Positions 1-57,359 are shown, counted from the first letter of the stretch. The stretch: DNA of 64,000 nt from Aldrovandia affinis (GCA_029706075.1 JAINUG010000306.1:474501-538500); one strand, 5' to 3'. The notes: generated by a model not told the origin, from the sequence alone. A program made the numbers and translations.

Positions 1-788
1 GATAAAGATGGATAGTTGAATCATTACTACAAAGAGAAGTGTTAAATACAGGCTGCTGTAAACAGGCTGGATAAAGACCTTAGGGAAAAAAGAGAAGAGC
101 AGTCCTTTTCTTTCAACAAAGACAATCTCATTGACTGCTGCTTTGTGGCACTGGGTCAAAAACTACGAGCCCAAACAACACTCAAACATGGATAACAGAG
201 CGCAGGTTAAAAGGCTTTCTACCTGCTTACAGCAGCCCTGCGGTGTGTCTCCACAACTGCCATCGTCAGGCGGACCAAGGGAGTTGTCATAATGCATTGA
301 AACAGATTACAAAATGAACGTAGGGATAGGCGATTTCCGCACCGTTGTCTGAGGAATATGCAGACTCATATCGGAGGTGGAGTTCAAAGCAGTCCAGCAT
401 TTTCTTCTGCATATATTGAAGAAAATAAAATTAAAAAAAGATTTGAGACTTGACGTAAGACTTATAAAAAAGCGAAACTGGGATGCAACCACAGCAGTTC
501 AATAATGAAGAGGGTAGGTCACATAGATCATAAATCTTTTAAGCAAAATGCATGAGATGATTGTTTGAGTGGAATGGGGGGCGCGCGAATGTTGACCAGG
601 AAGGTAGGGTTGACCCCAATTGTTGACCGGGCAGGTAGCAATTTTCCTGTTAAAACCTTTCATATCTGCCGTAAAAGCAATGGAAAAGTCAGGACATTTG
701 CTTCCGTTGATATTAAGGTCTGGCCATGTGAGTGTGAAATTGGCCCTCATGACTCTGAGGTAGGAGTCACTAAGGTGGAAGTGTAGTA
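1..788. other. no supported gene
   Basis: AT-rich unique-looking sequence. Short open frames on both strands show no recognisable domain. Confidence 0.5.
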
Positions 789-955
789 TAATTTTTAGGG
801 AACTGGGCCTGTAACACAAAGGGTGCAGGTTCAATTCCCAGATGGGGCACTGCCGCTGTGCCCTTGCGCAAGGTTCTTTACCCGAATTGCTTCAGGAAAT
901 ATCCAGCTGTATAACTGGATTGTATGTAAAGTAATGTAAACTGTGTAAGTGTACT
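789..955 (+). repeat. tRNA-derived SINE, family A, partial
   Basis: A tRNA-like B-box (GGTTCAATTCC) is followed by the shared body (TTGCTTCAGGAAATATCCAGC) and a GTAAGT end. The same body occurs at 10584, 15640, 25291 and 45147. The A-box end is shortened here. Confidence 0.75.
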
Positions 956-965
956 TAATGGCTGT

Positions 966-3900
966 AATGTAATGTACTATAGGCAGGCCACACTGGGGCC
1001 TGGTGCTCAGCAAGGATCCCTAATAAAACACAACACAGCAACAGCATCTCAGGTGGGCCAGCCAGCAATGGGGCCCAGCCCTTTTCAGCAATGCATCAAA
1101 GCGCCGACCACCCTTACAGAAACCAGCATGCAGAACAATGAGGCAATTACACAGCAAACAAAATCAATGAAATCCAAAGATCCATGTCTGCCCAAAGACC
1201 GCTTGATACCTCACTAACAAGTAAACACTTCCTTAGGTAATCACTTTGAAAAAGGCAATGGTGGAGAAAGAATCTCTTCTTCTCTCCTTACTTCATTTAC
1301 ATTTAGGCTTCCTTTACACACCAATTCAAATTGACTTTATATTTTGACTCAAAATGACAAAATCGATTACGTTTAGTAGCCATTAGTTCCATTTCGAAGC
1401 GTATGCTATGTTCGTTCTCTCCATCCCTTTCTCACGTTATCCGGGAGGGGACAATGTTTTGCTTCTGGGTTTTTTTTTTTGGCAGAGATGAAAGCCCACG
1501 GGACATTTTACAACTTGTTCCCAGCTTCCATTTCTTCTTTCTTTTATTCTTCCATTTCTTCAGCTTTCCATCTTCCCGGTTGAGTGACGCACCCTTAAAT
1601 CTGCTCTGTCAATCTTCTGAAAGGCACTGTGATGTGCACAGCATGTAGCTATAATTTCTGGCTTGTTAGTGAATTTATCTAAATTGTGATGTTCACTGAG
1701 AGGTTCAGATCTGCATTTCGAAAAACTATAACAATACAAGTTGAGGGTGTTGAAATCTAACGCAAACTGAATATTTATAGAGAAAAAAAAGAAGGACGGC
1801 ACTCAAGAATGTACAAATGTCAATATTCTAAATTCAATGAAAGTATTTTTTCGATGCAACGGATGTAGTTTGCATAACTCAGGAGGGGCACATTCCTAAA
1901 TTATAATTGCAGGGGCATTAGAACTCATGCATCTGAACTCTTTATAATAAAAAGATCAATGGCATTTTGTCAAAAAAAATACATAAATATAAATCCCATC
2001 AAAAACAAAGAAATCAAAATTGAATATAGATAATCCAAATGTGAGATTTCAAGGAAGGGTAATTATAATCAGGATGTGTGTGAAATACATTCATGTTCTC
2101 TTCAAGCCTGATTTGTCACTGTGAGGAATGTTAGCAACATAGTAACTCACCATTCCAGGTCTTATATGGAAGAGAGCCCCAATGCAAAAGCCAAAAGCCC
2201 AACACCTGGGGCCAAAACAACCAAACGCTAATCATGTGGATTATTCACAGTTTCACCACAGTTTCACAGTGGTGAGTCACACTAGGGTGACGTGGCAGGG
2301 GGGGAGGGGAGAGAAGAGTGTAAATGGGAGAGTTTGAGGGGAGAGAGTAAAGGGGGAAGGGGGTTGGAGGATTAAAGTACATCTACTTAAAATTCACATC
2401 TCTCTTCTTGGTTTTCAAGAAGCGTCTTGAGGTGAATTGACCAGCCAGGATGTGCCCCCTGCAACTTCTGTAGAAAGTATTCCATTATTGCTTATCTCCC
2501 TGAGGGAAGCGCATTTACACACGTGCCGTTCATATGTACTCAGCGTGACACCTTTTCGAGCACTGAACCAGCACAAATTTACCTGGACTGCAAAATATGT
2601 TCATGCAAAGACTGACTTTATTGTCCTCTGTCAAAAGTATATCCTCGCTGACAAAGTCAAAGTCAGCCATCGCAATTCAGATATTCCTGGTTGCAACCAT
2701 CATTGCTGTTCCGCCGGTCTCGTAGTAATCGACAAAAATCGTGAGAGGCAATGGTCATTGCAGAATTTCGAGGAGAACACAATTTCACTTGAAAATATCT
2801 CAAATCCACATTATAACTGAAAGTTTAACTGGACCTCAACACATTTCTTGTCAAAACATCTAGAAAGAAAACTTCAACAAACGAGAGATCTCAAAGATTC
2901 TCATGATGAAAACATTCCTTGCCATCTGCACAGCAATGGTGCCATCGCAGTTCCGCTTTGAGAGTAACAAACATTGTGGTAAACTCATGAATATAAGGGC
3001 CAGTTGAAATAAAGAAGTTCTCCCGCCGCTCATGTAAATTTGGCTCATTTAGACCATGGCTGTGCCTTGCATCTCAACATCACAGCCAGCTTCACACGTG
3101 ATCAGTACATTGTGGTTTTGGCTCAGCAATTCTAAAGATCCCAGGAAAGCACTCCGTCATTGTAATTGCTCGCTCGAAACTTCTCCTATAGTTGAATACC
3201 GAGAATGCACAATTAGAATTTAGAATTTATGATTCCAATATGCACTAGTCTATTTTTTCCACCAACAGAGATAAAGGATAAACAAAATGAAATACTTAGT
3301 CAAACTGCATTGCATCATGGGATATTAGGAATGCAATTAAAATATTAATGATGGACTCCACGATTAGGAATTTTTGTGAAAGCACATCACAAACAAGGAA
3401 GTAAAGTAAGCACAAGCGATTGAGTTGATTTTCCCCAACAGATTCTATCAGGCCTTCCAAAATAATGCAGTGAATTCAGACCGTGTCATTGCAAACTGTG
3501 GCCAGCAGCCCCACAGGTCAACGCATAATTGGTGGTAGAGTCGACGAGATGGGGGGGATTCAGCTGGCTTGTCAGTATCTCATCGCACACCAATGACCTC
3601 CAGTCTCCCGGTATAAAGCTGTGCACAAAGTGTCTTTGTCTGACTTGTCTGTACGTGCGAAAAGTGATTGAGTTGCAAAAAGAAGCAGAGGAGCTTGTTT
3701 CGGAGGAGCTTGTCTACATTCTCCTAAATTGACTGCGGAGGTTGCAGCAAACACGGCTTAGAAGACGGTTGGTTATTCCCAATTGGAAGAAAAAGGGGCA
3801 TAAAAGGCATAAAAAAGAAAAAGAAAATGATCAACACTGTAGACCAGCCTTTTTAGATTGAGCTTGACCATATTATGACACACCGTGAATATCTCTATTG

Positions 3901-4821
3901 AGCATCCACACTGGCGGTGTACAAGGTACGCTTAATGCAAAGGACAAAACGCAGACTGATGACCTTGAGTTCCACAGGAGGGCTCATGTTGGCCACGGTC
4001 GGCAAATTGTGTTTAGGTTTCATCTTACGCCCCCCCCTCTTCCTTTCACATTTCAGCTCTTGCCCTCATAGAGAGAGAGGTCCTCTGGACTAATGTTCAT
4101 TACCTGGCTCTTTGATGTGTTCTTATCCCACCCCCCCAACCAGCCCAGGACTGACAGTGAATTTACCAGGGAGAGGAACTTATGCCCCACCCCAACAAAA
4201 ATAAGATTCTGTCACCAGGAGGCCTACCCCTTCTCTTGAGCACCCTCTTCACCATTTCACTGTTTTTCTACCTGACCTCCTTCACGATATTGTTGCTTTA
4301 GGTACAGCATAGCCATAGGTGATTTTTCTTGCTGTTGTTGTCATGGCAATAGGTCGGTTTATTCGGTTCTCTGAATACCATACAGAATCTTTACAGAGCA
4401 AAACAGCAGCGCTTTACTTTTGTTACACCACCCCCCTCCCTGATATTCTGATGTGCCATTTTACCACGCTAACTCACCGTGCCATGCTCCTTTATTAAAC
4501 AGTGTGCCCCAAAACAACCAGAGGGTAAATCATTCACATTCAATTGACTAAACACATTCTCCGGTAGGAAAGACCCAGTTTGACCAAACACTTCAGGTAC
4601 AAGAGGCTAACAGAAGCTACGTTTGCAGCAGAATGGCAAAGGGATTTCACCTCAGAGCGATAAAAAACATATCTTTATGCTGTGGGTAAAAGGCCCCGTT
4701 TCATAATAATTTTTTAACAAGTTCTCAGAATTTGAGCGGGCCCTACATCTTGTGGTCTTAGCATTAAAATATGCTCATCATATAAATATATTTTATCATG
4801 CAGTCCAGGTGTAGGGTAGGT
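966..4821. other. no supported gene
   Basis: Mixed unique sequence with G-rich and C-rich runs (2295-2370, 4029-4045, 4130-4140). One weak minus-strand exon-like segment (2151-2205) is discussed under findings. Confidence 0.45.
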
Positions 4822-10087
<5,266 letters not shown>

Positions 10088-10365
10088 AGCGATATAACCA
10101 TCTCTCTCTCATCTTCAGCCGCTTATTCCTAGTTAGGGTCACGGGGGGGGCTGGAGCCTATCCCAGCATGCATGGGGCGAGAGGCAGGAATACACCCTGG
10201 GGCGCCAATCCATCGAGGGCACTACATACACCATTCACTCACACACTCATACCACGGGCAATTTAGACTCTCCAATACACCTTTGGACTGTGGGAGGAAA
10301 GGTACCCGGAGGAAACACGGGAGAACATGCAAACTCCACACAGAAATCCATCTCAGGGCACTGAT
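10088..10365. repeat. common teleost interspersed repeat fragment
   Basis: It carries the recognisable blocks GGAGCCTATCCCAGC, ACTGTGGGAGGAAA and AACATGCAAACTCCACACAG in the usual order. These form a repeat found widely in fish genomes. The open frame through it is not a gene. Confidence 0.75.
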
Positions 10366-10583
10366 ATAACCATCAATACTCCGGAAATCAACAGTCATGC
10401 TTTTGCCAATTTAATTTTAGTTCGTGTCTAAATAACACGATACCTCAAGGCAGTGCAAGTGCAAGTTTAGGAAAATATATTGTGGCAAGCAAGGGTTATA
10501 CCAAAGAGGTTTACAAACTTGTTGCTTTCACTGCTAATTTCAAATCCATAGAAATTACTGCGAGGAGAGTCACTAACTAGTCA

Positions 10584-10806
10584 TTACATTACATTACAGG
10601 CTTTTAGCAGACGCTCTTATCCAGAGCGACTTACACAGTTTCACATTTCTTTACGTACAATCCATTTATACAGCTGGATATTTTACTGAAGCAATCCAGG
10701 TTAAGTACCTTGCTCAAGGGTACAACGGCAGTGCCCCACCTGGGATCAAACCTGCAACCTTTGCGTTACAAACCCAGTTCCTTAACCATTATGCTAACAT
10801 TGCCAC
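10584..10806 (-). repeat. tRNA-derived SINE, family A, near full length
   Basis: Read on the minus strand it has an A-box-like TTAAGGAACTGGG region, a B-box (GGTTTGATCCC), the family body and a 3' end with CTCTGGATAAGAGCGTCTGC. It shares its whole length with copies at 25291 and 45147. Confidence 0.85.
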
Positions 10807-11034
10807 CATTGTCCTACTATAACTCTACCATATAATACTGTAATTCTCATAACAGAATATCTCATAATATTCTCATTGTATATTTTTCAACAATGAGATT
10901 TTGCTTATTACTGTATTTGACTGTTGTATTGTTACCATGTCTGTTGCTTACTGTATCCAACACACAATTTATTACTCTAATTCCTACAGTAGTATGCTCC
11001 TTAATGTTTCAATTGTGTTCAAATATTATGTTCA

Positions 11035-11495
11035 AAACTCTGCTGCCCTCCTGCTGAGCTCCACCTGCCACACTGATCACATCACCCCTGTCCTCCATGA
11101 CCTCCACTGGCTCCCGATCAAATACAGGAAACATTTTGTCGCCTCAGGTCTGCAGACGCAAACTTACTCCAAACCACCAGGACAAAGCACTGGACCTGGG
11201 GCGACAGGGCCTTTGCTGCAACCGCCCACTCCCTTTGGAGCACTCTCTCCAGTCACATCCGAAAGTCCAACACTTTGCCATCCTTCAAGTAAACCCTCAC
11301 AACCCACCTTTTCACTATTGCTTTTGACACTTAACCTTCTACCCCTCTCCTCTCCCCCTTCCCTCCCTTTCACTTCACTGCTCAAATTTTATATTTCCCT
11401 TCTTTTAATCATTTACTTTTAAATTTTTTATCCTGTGTTTGTAAAGCGTCTTTGAGTATTTAGGAAAGTGCTATAGAAATATGATGTATTATAAT
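11035..11495 (+). mobile_element. LINE 3' end fragment (Rex/L2-like)
   Basis: The translation AALLLSSTCHTDHITPVLHD followed by LHWLPIKYR matches the conserved C-terminal block of fish non-LTR reverse transcriptases. A frame-broken remainder and a 3' tail (TTTGAGTATTTAGGAAAGTG then CTATAGAAAT) follow, ending in AT-rich repeats. It is truncated at the 5' end and inactive. Confidence 0.8.
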
Positions 11496-11856
11496 TATTA
11501 ATTGCACAAATAGAATACAGAAAGATATTTAGAATACAGAAAGGTAATTAATATCATATATATTTGTAGTTTTTATAATGTGTTATGTTTTCCCAACAAT
11601 GAACAGATAACTAAACCATTGTGGAGAAGGTCACTCAGTCCAGTGAAATATTCATGGCAAGGGTTTTTACCATTCATTTTAATATAATATATATTCAAAT
11701 TTAGGGGAAGTCATGGATACACATGAGAGTATGTAGGTGAGGGCGCACCATTCACCCTTCTGCAAATAATAAACAAACTCCATTTTCAATAACCATTTTG
11801 AAAATACAGTACTGCAAATTTGCTGTTCATTTATAATTTTACCAAAATGCAACTTA

Positions 11857-11893
11857 AACAGCAACATATAAAGAGAACACCAACATAAAGTTA
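11857..11893 (-). mobile_element. outer end of a Tc1-like relic (left part, split by insertion)
   Basis: The sequence ending AACACCAACATAAAGTTA matches the terminal repeat of the Tc1-like copies at 42425 and 55497. The remainder of this copy resumes at 13919, after the element 11894-13918. Confidence 0.75.
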
Positions 11894-13918
11894 CAGTTTT
11901 CTCCATTGCATACACACAAAAAATGGAACTATGCACACAGTTTTGAAAACTTGAAGCTCATGTATCAACAACAAGACTCCAGACTGCTAAACTCTAAGCA
12001 CAATTCTATTGTTTTCACTCAAATAGCAATTCTAAATCACATGTTTGCAAAACTCTAAGCACAAAGCTCATCATTTAGCACACTTTGTTCACCTGGAAAA
12101 CACTGGCCTTCAAAATGCCACACCTGAAATACCAATTGGTCACACTCACTTCTTACCTGTTCAAACTCAATTGGCAAAACACTTCAATCATGTGTCAGAG
12201 CATAAAAGAGGCCTTCTATACTCTCTACAGTAATTTCAGTAATGTAACTTTATGGTTTCTATGGATATATACAGTGCTTAGAGAAATGTATAATGTTGTT
12301 TTGTCTTAATGAAATATTGTAGCCTTTGTATATACTTTTTACATTTATGAAATACATTGATTTGATAGCAAACTCCACCTATACTGGCAGAAACATATAT
12401 GCTTTTCACAGAATAGAAGGACGACCAGCAAGAGGTGGCAGAGGCTGGAAATTTACAGATGAGCAAGAGACCACCATAATCAACATGGTGTTGGCTAATG
12501 TCATTACACTGAGGGAAATTACGTAAAGACAGAGTCATACAAGACAATGTCCTCTTCCCAAACATTGACCAGGTCAGCCTGTCCACAATAGATTGTGTCC
12601 TGAAGAAACACCAGCTTCGAATGAAACAGGTATATTGCGTACCTTTTGAGCGCAACGCTGACAGAGTGAAGGAGCTACGTTACCAATATGTGCAAGTGAG
12701 TACAGCAGGTTACTGTAACTGACCATATCCTTTCAGTACTCTGTATAGACATGTCACTATGCACCTCAGTATTCCTGTATGTAGGCCTACTGTCTGATAT
12801 GGTGATTTTCTCTTTTTCAGAGTGCTTGAACTTGATGCCAGTGCTGCTCCACCTGAATACATATTCATTGACGAGGCAGGGTTCAACCTGACCAGGACCA
12901 GGCGGCGGGGGAGGAACATCATTGGCAACCGTGCCATCGTCGATGTCCCTGGCCTGTGTGGGGGAAATGTGACCATGTGCGCAGCCATTGGTCACCGTGG
13001 GGTCATCCATCACCATGCCCAATTTGGGCAGTGTGACGACATCCACGCAGATGCATGCCAGGGGTGGATCCGCCACGCCAGGTGCTTTTTCCCCGCTGCT
13101 TGGCCAGGGAGAACATTGCATGCGATGTAGATGAGGTCCTCTGGCCTGATCAGGATCAGAGGCGGGATGACTGATTTACATGTACACCTGTTTGCATTTA
13201 CATTGACCTGTTTGAACATTTTACTGTATTTTACAGTAACAAATAAATATTTGCTTTGTTACCTTTTTGTATTTGTGCACTGATTTCACAGAGTTTTGCC
13301 AAAATAGGTAACATTTGTGTATTCTCAGAACTCTATCAATATTGCAGTATCAACTATAAGTTTACAGTATGACTCTGGGAAGCAGGGTTGTGAGTTTAGT
13401 CCAATTGGAGCTCATTGGATAGACAAATGTGCATTGTATCCTATTCTGATACAATGATTGTGTCAATGCAATATTTATATGATATATTCACAGTATTGTA
13501 TTACAATATGGCAACAGTCTTTATACTGTACCATAAAATTGCTACCTATTTTGAGACAAAAAAAGCCTTAAACCTTAAAGGAGAAAAAGGAAACAATTTT
13601 ATACAATTGAATATGTAACATGGCCTCATGAAGCCAAAACATATATAAACAGTATTTTGATGGTTGTGTTTTAAATTTATTACACCAGTGTTTAATTGAT
13701 GCTCTGTAAGAAATATTCATATGATAGCTGTGTGTATCGTTTTGGTGGAAAGAATCAGTTTTGAGAAGAGAGAACATGGTTTTGAGTGCAGTGTTTCATT
13801 TTGCAAGAGATTTGTGGAGTTTTGCCAAAATGGTTAACTCTTTTCAGTTTTGTGTTTAGAGTTTTGAGAAATTGAGCTATAGTTTCAGAAAACGTGTTTA
13901 AACGATTGAGAAAAACTG
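11894..13918 (+). mobile_element. Tc1/mariner-type element 1, about 2.0 kb, with TIRs and TA duplication
   Basis: The ends are inverted (CAGTTTTCTCCATT and, reversed from the right, CAGTTTTTCTCAATC). TA is duplicated at 11892-11893 and 13919-13920. Inside is a plus-strand broken transposase: an N-terminal helix-turn-helix-like block near 12415-12690, then from 12822 a catalytic block with FIDEAGFN (first Asp at 12870-12872) and RRRGRNIIGNRAIV. The centre, with the second Asp and the Glu, is deleted, so the frame passes straight into DACQGWIRHAR. A frameshift follows near 13120. It is not functional. It shares ends and coding family with 15815-17154. Confidence 0.85.
12415..13190 (+). pseudogene. 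broken transposase of element 1
   Basis: Three frame-shifted pieces are visible. The first is RPARGGRGWKFTDEQETTII and following residues. The second runs from QDNVLFPNIDQ to ELRYQYVQ. The third, from 12822, is the catalytic N-half through QGWIRHARCFF. The gap between the second and third has GTGAGT and TTTTTCAG borders (12695-12820) and may be an old intron, but joining there does not restore the frame. The second catalytic Asp and the Glu are absent. Confidence 0.8.
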
Positions 13919-14335
13919 TAATAGGGCAATTGGCCACCAGGAGCCACCAAAACAGCTTCAACGCACCTTGGCATAGATTCTACAAGTGTAGGAGACCCTA
14001 TTGGAGGAATGCACCATCATTCTTACATGAGAAATTTCATAATTTGGTGTTTTGTTGATGGTGGTGAAAAATGCTGTGTCAGGCACCACTCCAGAATCTT
14101 CCATAAGTGTTCAACTGGGTTGAGATCTGGTGACTGAGATGTTAATGGCATGTGGTTTACATAGTTTTTGTGCTCATCTAGCCATTCAGTGACCACTTGT
14201 GCCATGTGGATGGGGCATTGTCATCATGGAAGAGACCACTCCCATTAGGATAGAAATGCTTCACCATAGGATGAAGGTGATCACTCACAATGGCTTTGTA
14301 TTTATTGGCATTTACCTTGCCCTGTAAGGGGTTAC
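13919..14335 (-). mobile_element. Tc1-like transposon relic, main part
   Basis: Read on the minus strand it gives TEWLDEHKNYVNHMPLTSQS then PDLNPVEHLWKIL, the C-terminal catalytic block of Tc1 transposases, followed by the terminal region. It is the continuation of 11857-11893, interrupted by element 1. The transposase N-terminal half is missing. Confidence 0.85.
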
Positions 14336-14886
14336 GTGGAATTTACTTCTGTTTCCTTTATTTGGACCGTTACTTGTATATTTGGCTCAGTTAAAAACAG
14401 TTTATCCTCATATTTAATGGGAAACCTGCAATACCTACCTGTTACCCCCCCTTTTCCATTCATTGGCCACCCCCCCTTTTCCATGAATTAATATGAAGTT
14501 TTTAGAATAGAATACCCAGTTGTGACTTCAAAGCAGGAGTTTCAACTTGTCATAACCAATTATAATTTTGACACATCCTGTACATCAAATTACATGGTAT
14601 GGAAATTGTGTTGAAATCACATAACTGTGGATATAAAGTACTTTGGATATTTTTTAACTTACACAAACATAAATAGTTCATTATTAGTAATCAAGACTAA
14701 TCACAAGAAGGAGCCAAACAAACTGGGATCCAGTTGTCTAGAAATATATTTATGTCCAAGACTTCCCCCTTTTCCATGTCATACAAAGGGCACTTATACT
14801 CTCTTACACCTAGTGCAGTGATTTATAAACACATAATTACAAAACCAAACTACAGGTATAAGCTATTTGGACATAATATCATATAA

Positions 14887-15030
14887 TATATGCCGTTTAA
14901 CAGACGCTTTTATCCAAGCGACTTACAGTAGTGAATGCATATATTTTTCATTATATGTGGTCCCAGTGAGAAACGAACCCACAACCTAAGCTTTGTCAGC
15001 GCCACGCTATACCTACTGAGCCACGCAGAC
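14887..15030 (-). repeat. tRNA-derived SINE, family B
   Basis: On the minus strand it shows a tRNA-like A-box (GCTCAGTAGGTATAG) and B-box (GTTGTGGGTTCGTTTC), then a body ending in a TTGGATAAAAGCGTCTG-type tail. A second copy is at 47263-47405. It differs from family A in its tRNA head. Confidence 0.75.
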
Positions 15031-15814
15031 ATGAAAATGACATTCAGTTCCACAAGTTATAGGAATAGGAATATGCTTTTTCTGCCATGTTACACAAGGT
15101 AATTGGAATTTGTCTTTTTGCATATCTCTCCTAGATACACACACACACACACACACAGATTGGATATTTGTCAGGGTTTACGGTGCCCCTGGAACGGTTA
15201 AGGGGTTCATCTGCCTAGAAGTGAACACACAGTTCATTGTTTCTTTTGTTGGCCTTCCCGGGATTTTGAATCACACACACACACAGCCCATGTCACTAAC
15301 ACAGCACTGCACACATCAGACCACTTTAACTTTTAACTTTTATCTGAAGAAATATCTATCTCACTGTTTGAACATACACTGTTGACTACGGCAAGTTGTC
15401 ATTGAACAAATAACTGCTACACTAAAAAACGTACACAAAGCAGCTTGTTTTTGGCAGTGCTTGACTTCTGATAATATTTGAGTGTTTACAGTGACGATGG
15501 AACTCAATTTTGTAAGGCTTCATTGACTGTTACTTGTAGAAAAGATCATAGTAAGTCTATTCAGAGTTAGTTATTGAAATATTTCAAACTTGAACAGATG
15601 GTTGACCTTCATCACAAAGTATATTTTCTCTTAAGATGATATAAAATGCTCTTGTCCAGAGCAACTTACTGTTTACATTTCTTTATATTTTCTTTACATT
15701 TATGCAGCTTATTATTTACTTAAGCAATTCAGGTTAAGTACCTTGATCAAGGGTACAGTGGCAGTGCCCTACCTGAGAATCGAACCTGCATATCGCCCTA
15801 GTATATCTACATTA

Positions 15815-17154
15815 CAGTTTTTTTCAATTGCTAACAAGCATCGGTCAATACTGAAGACACTTTTTCAAAACTCTTGAAAATCTGGGTGCCAACATGCATC
15901 TTGGCCAAACAGTTCATCTCACTTCCAAAACTCACTCAAACCACCAAAACACTTCATACATGTCTCAAAATAAGGCAACAATTCTCACTCAGAAAGCATA
16001 CATTGTCACTCATAACACACTGACCTAAAAAACACTAACGACAGGGAGCATTAGATAAATTATGAACTTTTATCTTTGAAGTTTGAATGATTTTTCACAT
16101 AAATCAGTATTTCATTATAGAATAAGAATAACACCTTTTCACTTTATTGACAGTACTAAAGTATATGTAACAACAATGAATCAGAAATGCAGAAATTTGC
16201 TTCAATATTGTTTATTTTTTCTATATCTCTGCATATAGTAATTTACTTGTGAAAAATAAAAAGTTGAAACAAAAAATAGCAATTTCCTGAAATTCCAGGG
16301 CTGCAATAATAATCACCAAAAAACAACATGTATAGTATAATCACTCATACTGTACAGTACTGTGAGGGTTCTAGTTCTCCCTCTCTCCTGCATTTGGCCA
16401 CAAGTTCTCATCAACATCACATCTTATGTCTTCTCTGGCGATGCATCTTGGAAAGTATCTTTTGGAATGTCTAATCCAACCCTGGCAGTCTTTAGGATAA
16501 ATGTCTCCACACCCCGCATTCATGGCATCCAGTAAGGACATCTGGTCATGTGGACGGTGGTCATACACCTTCCACCTCCACGCAGAGAAAAACTATTCTA
16601 TGGGGCTTAGGAAGGGGGAGTATGGAGGCAGGAATAGTACTAACATCCTGGGATGTGCAGCAAACCAGTCTGTGACTGCAGCAGAGTGGTGGAATGCCAC
16701 ATTATCCCACACAACAATGAAGGTAGGGGAGTTTCCTGCCCCTCTCTCCTCCGCTGGCACAAGTCATTTATGCAGGTCATCCAGAAAAGAAATGAGCCTC
16801 TCTGTATTGTAGGGGCCAATGAGTGGTTTGTGTAACAGCAAACCATCATTGGACAGTGCTGCACACATTGTGACGTAATTCTGTTTTGAATGCGTTTTTA
16901 ACAGTTTTGAAAACAGTGTTTTGCATTTGAAAAATGTGCTGCAAATATATAGTGTTTTGCGGGTGGTGGAGTATGAATGAGAAAAGAGTTCATGGATTTT
17001 GGAAAATGTGGTCATTGAATGCATTTTGTGTGAAAGCAATGAAAAATGATTAATTGTTTGGTCCACATAGACTTCTGGTTCGCTGACTGTGTGAAGAGTT
17101 TTGAAAATGTGACTTCAGTTTTGACCAATGCATGTTAGCAGTTGAAAAAAACTG
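15815..17154 (-). mobile_element. Tc1/mariner-type element 2, 1.34 kb, inside a SINE
   Basis: Inverted ends of high similarity (CAGTTTTTTTCAATTGCTAA against CAGTTTTTTTCAACTGCTAA read from the right) are flanked by TA at 15813-15814 and 17155-17156. The minus-strand coding remnant carries TMCAALSNDGLLLHKPLIGP, WDNVAFHHS and LPPYSPFLSPIE, then GWIRHSKRYFPR. The N-terminal half is deleted, so it is a short internally deleted copy. Confidence 0.88.
16371..16890 (-). pseudogene. broken transposase of element 2, catalytic C-half
   Basis: One minus-strand frame reads from CAALSNDG to DVDENLWPN with only two stops: TGA at 16764-16766 and TAG at 16593-16595, right after the catalytic Glu. The second Asp (WDN, codon 16704-16706) and the Glu (PIE, codon 16596-16598) are separated by exactly 35 codons. 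The family is Tc1/mariner-like DDE. The first Asp is lost with the deleted N-terminal half. Confidence 0.85.
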
Positions 17155-17460
17155 TAATGCCTAACCTGAACAAAGTTGTCATCTATAGGGGAAGAACAAT
17201 CTGAAAACGCGTGGCGCCATCTAGTGGAGACAATTGCTCTCCCTCGGTTTATCAAGAAAGTGCATTGTAGAGGAGAAAACATTTCGAATAAAATAATAAA
17301 AAATAGTTGAGCTGGAGTTGAATTTGTTCTAATTGATTATTTAATTAATTAACTAATGTAGTTGTCATTTATCATTTTAAAACATGACAGAGTGATTAAA
17401 GTGCGAAAAGGCCCTTGCCTCAGCAATGCACTGATGAACAAAATTGACAAAGAATAGTAG

Positions 17461-17957
17461 GCTACTAGTACTGTATTTAAGCGCCAAATTTATATTCTCA
17501 AAGCAAACGTTCTCTCAAGACAGTGCAGTGTTCTAACGACTAATCATTTAATCTTTTTTTTAATTCCACCCTCCTTTTCCTCTCCATCTCCGGTAGGCGT
17601 CCCTCTTCTTCCACCTCGTCGAACCGCATTCTGGCTGTCGTAAACACACTGTGCAATATTCTCGGGTGAAACGAGCCCATTGTGCGATTGTGGTTGAAGC
17701 GACCAGAAAAGGGCTTGGTTTTCTCCAGCGTGACAGCAGCCACATAACAGCGCGAGCTGCGATTGGAGCTCAGAGGGAAGTCTCTGCGAACAAGCAACTA
17801 GACGCACTTGTAGGACAAGAGATATTGGAGACAGGCACCGACTCCGACTGGCACCATTGCGGTAGCTGCTGTCAAGATAACCCGGTTTTCTGGCACAGAT
17901 TAGATTAAAACAATAAAAGCTCGTTTCGGGGAAAAAAACGAGAAGGAGAAAGAGAAA
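17461..17957 (+). promoter_or_regulatory. likely aplp1 core promoter and 5' UTR
   Basis: This segment lies between the end of a transposon and SINE block (17175) and the start codon. It holds TATA-like sequences at about 17472-17479 and 17489-17496. CpG-rich sequence (about 17580-17780) and a reverse CCAAT (GATTGG at about 17761) follow. The transcription start is inferred, not seen. Part of the segment must be 5' UTR because exon 1 coding begins at 17958 with no acceptor just before it. Confidence 0.5.

Positions 17958-57359
<39,402 letters not shown>

Larger units (their letters stand above)
15640..17175 (-). repeat. SINE family A copy interrupted by element 2
   Basis: SINE body sequence (AAGCAATTCAGGTTAAGTAC, GAATCGAACCTGC) runs to 15814, and its last few bases continue after 17156 (ATGCCTAACCTG). 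The intervening 1.34 kb is the transposon at 15815-17154. Confidence 0.7.
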
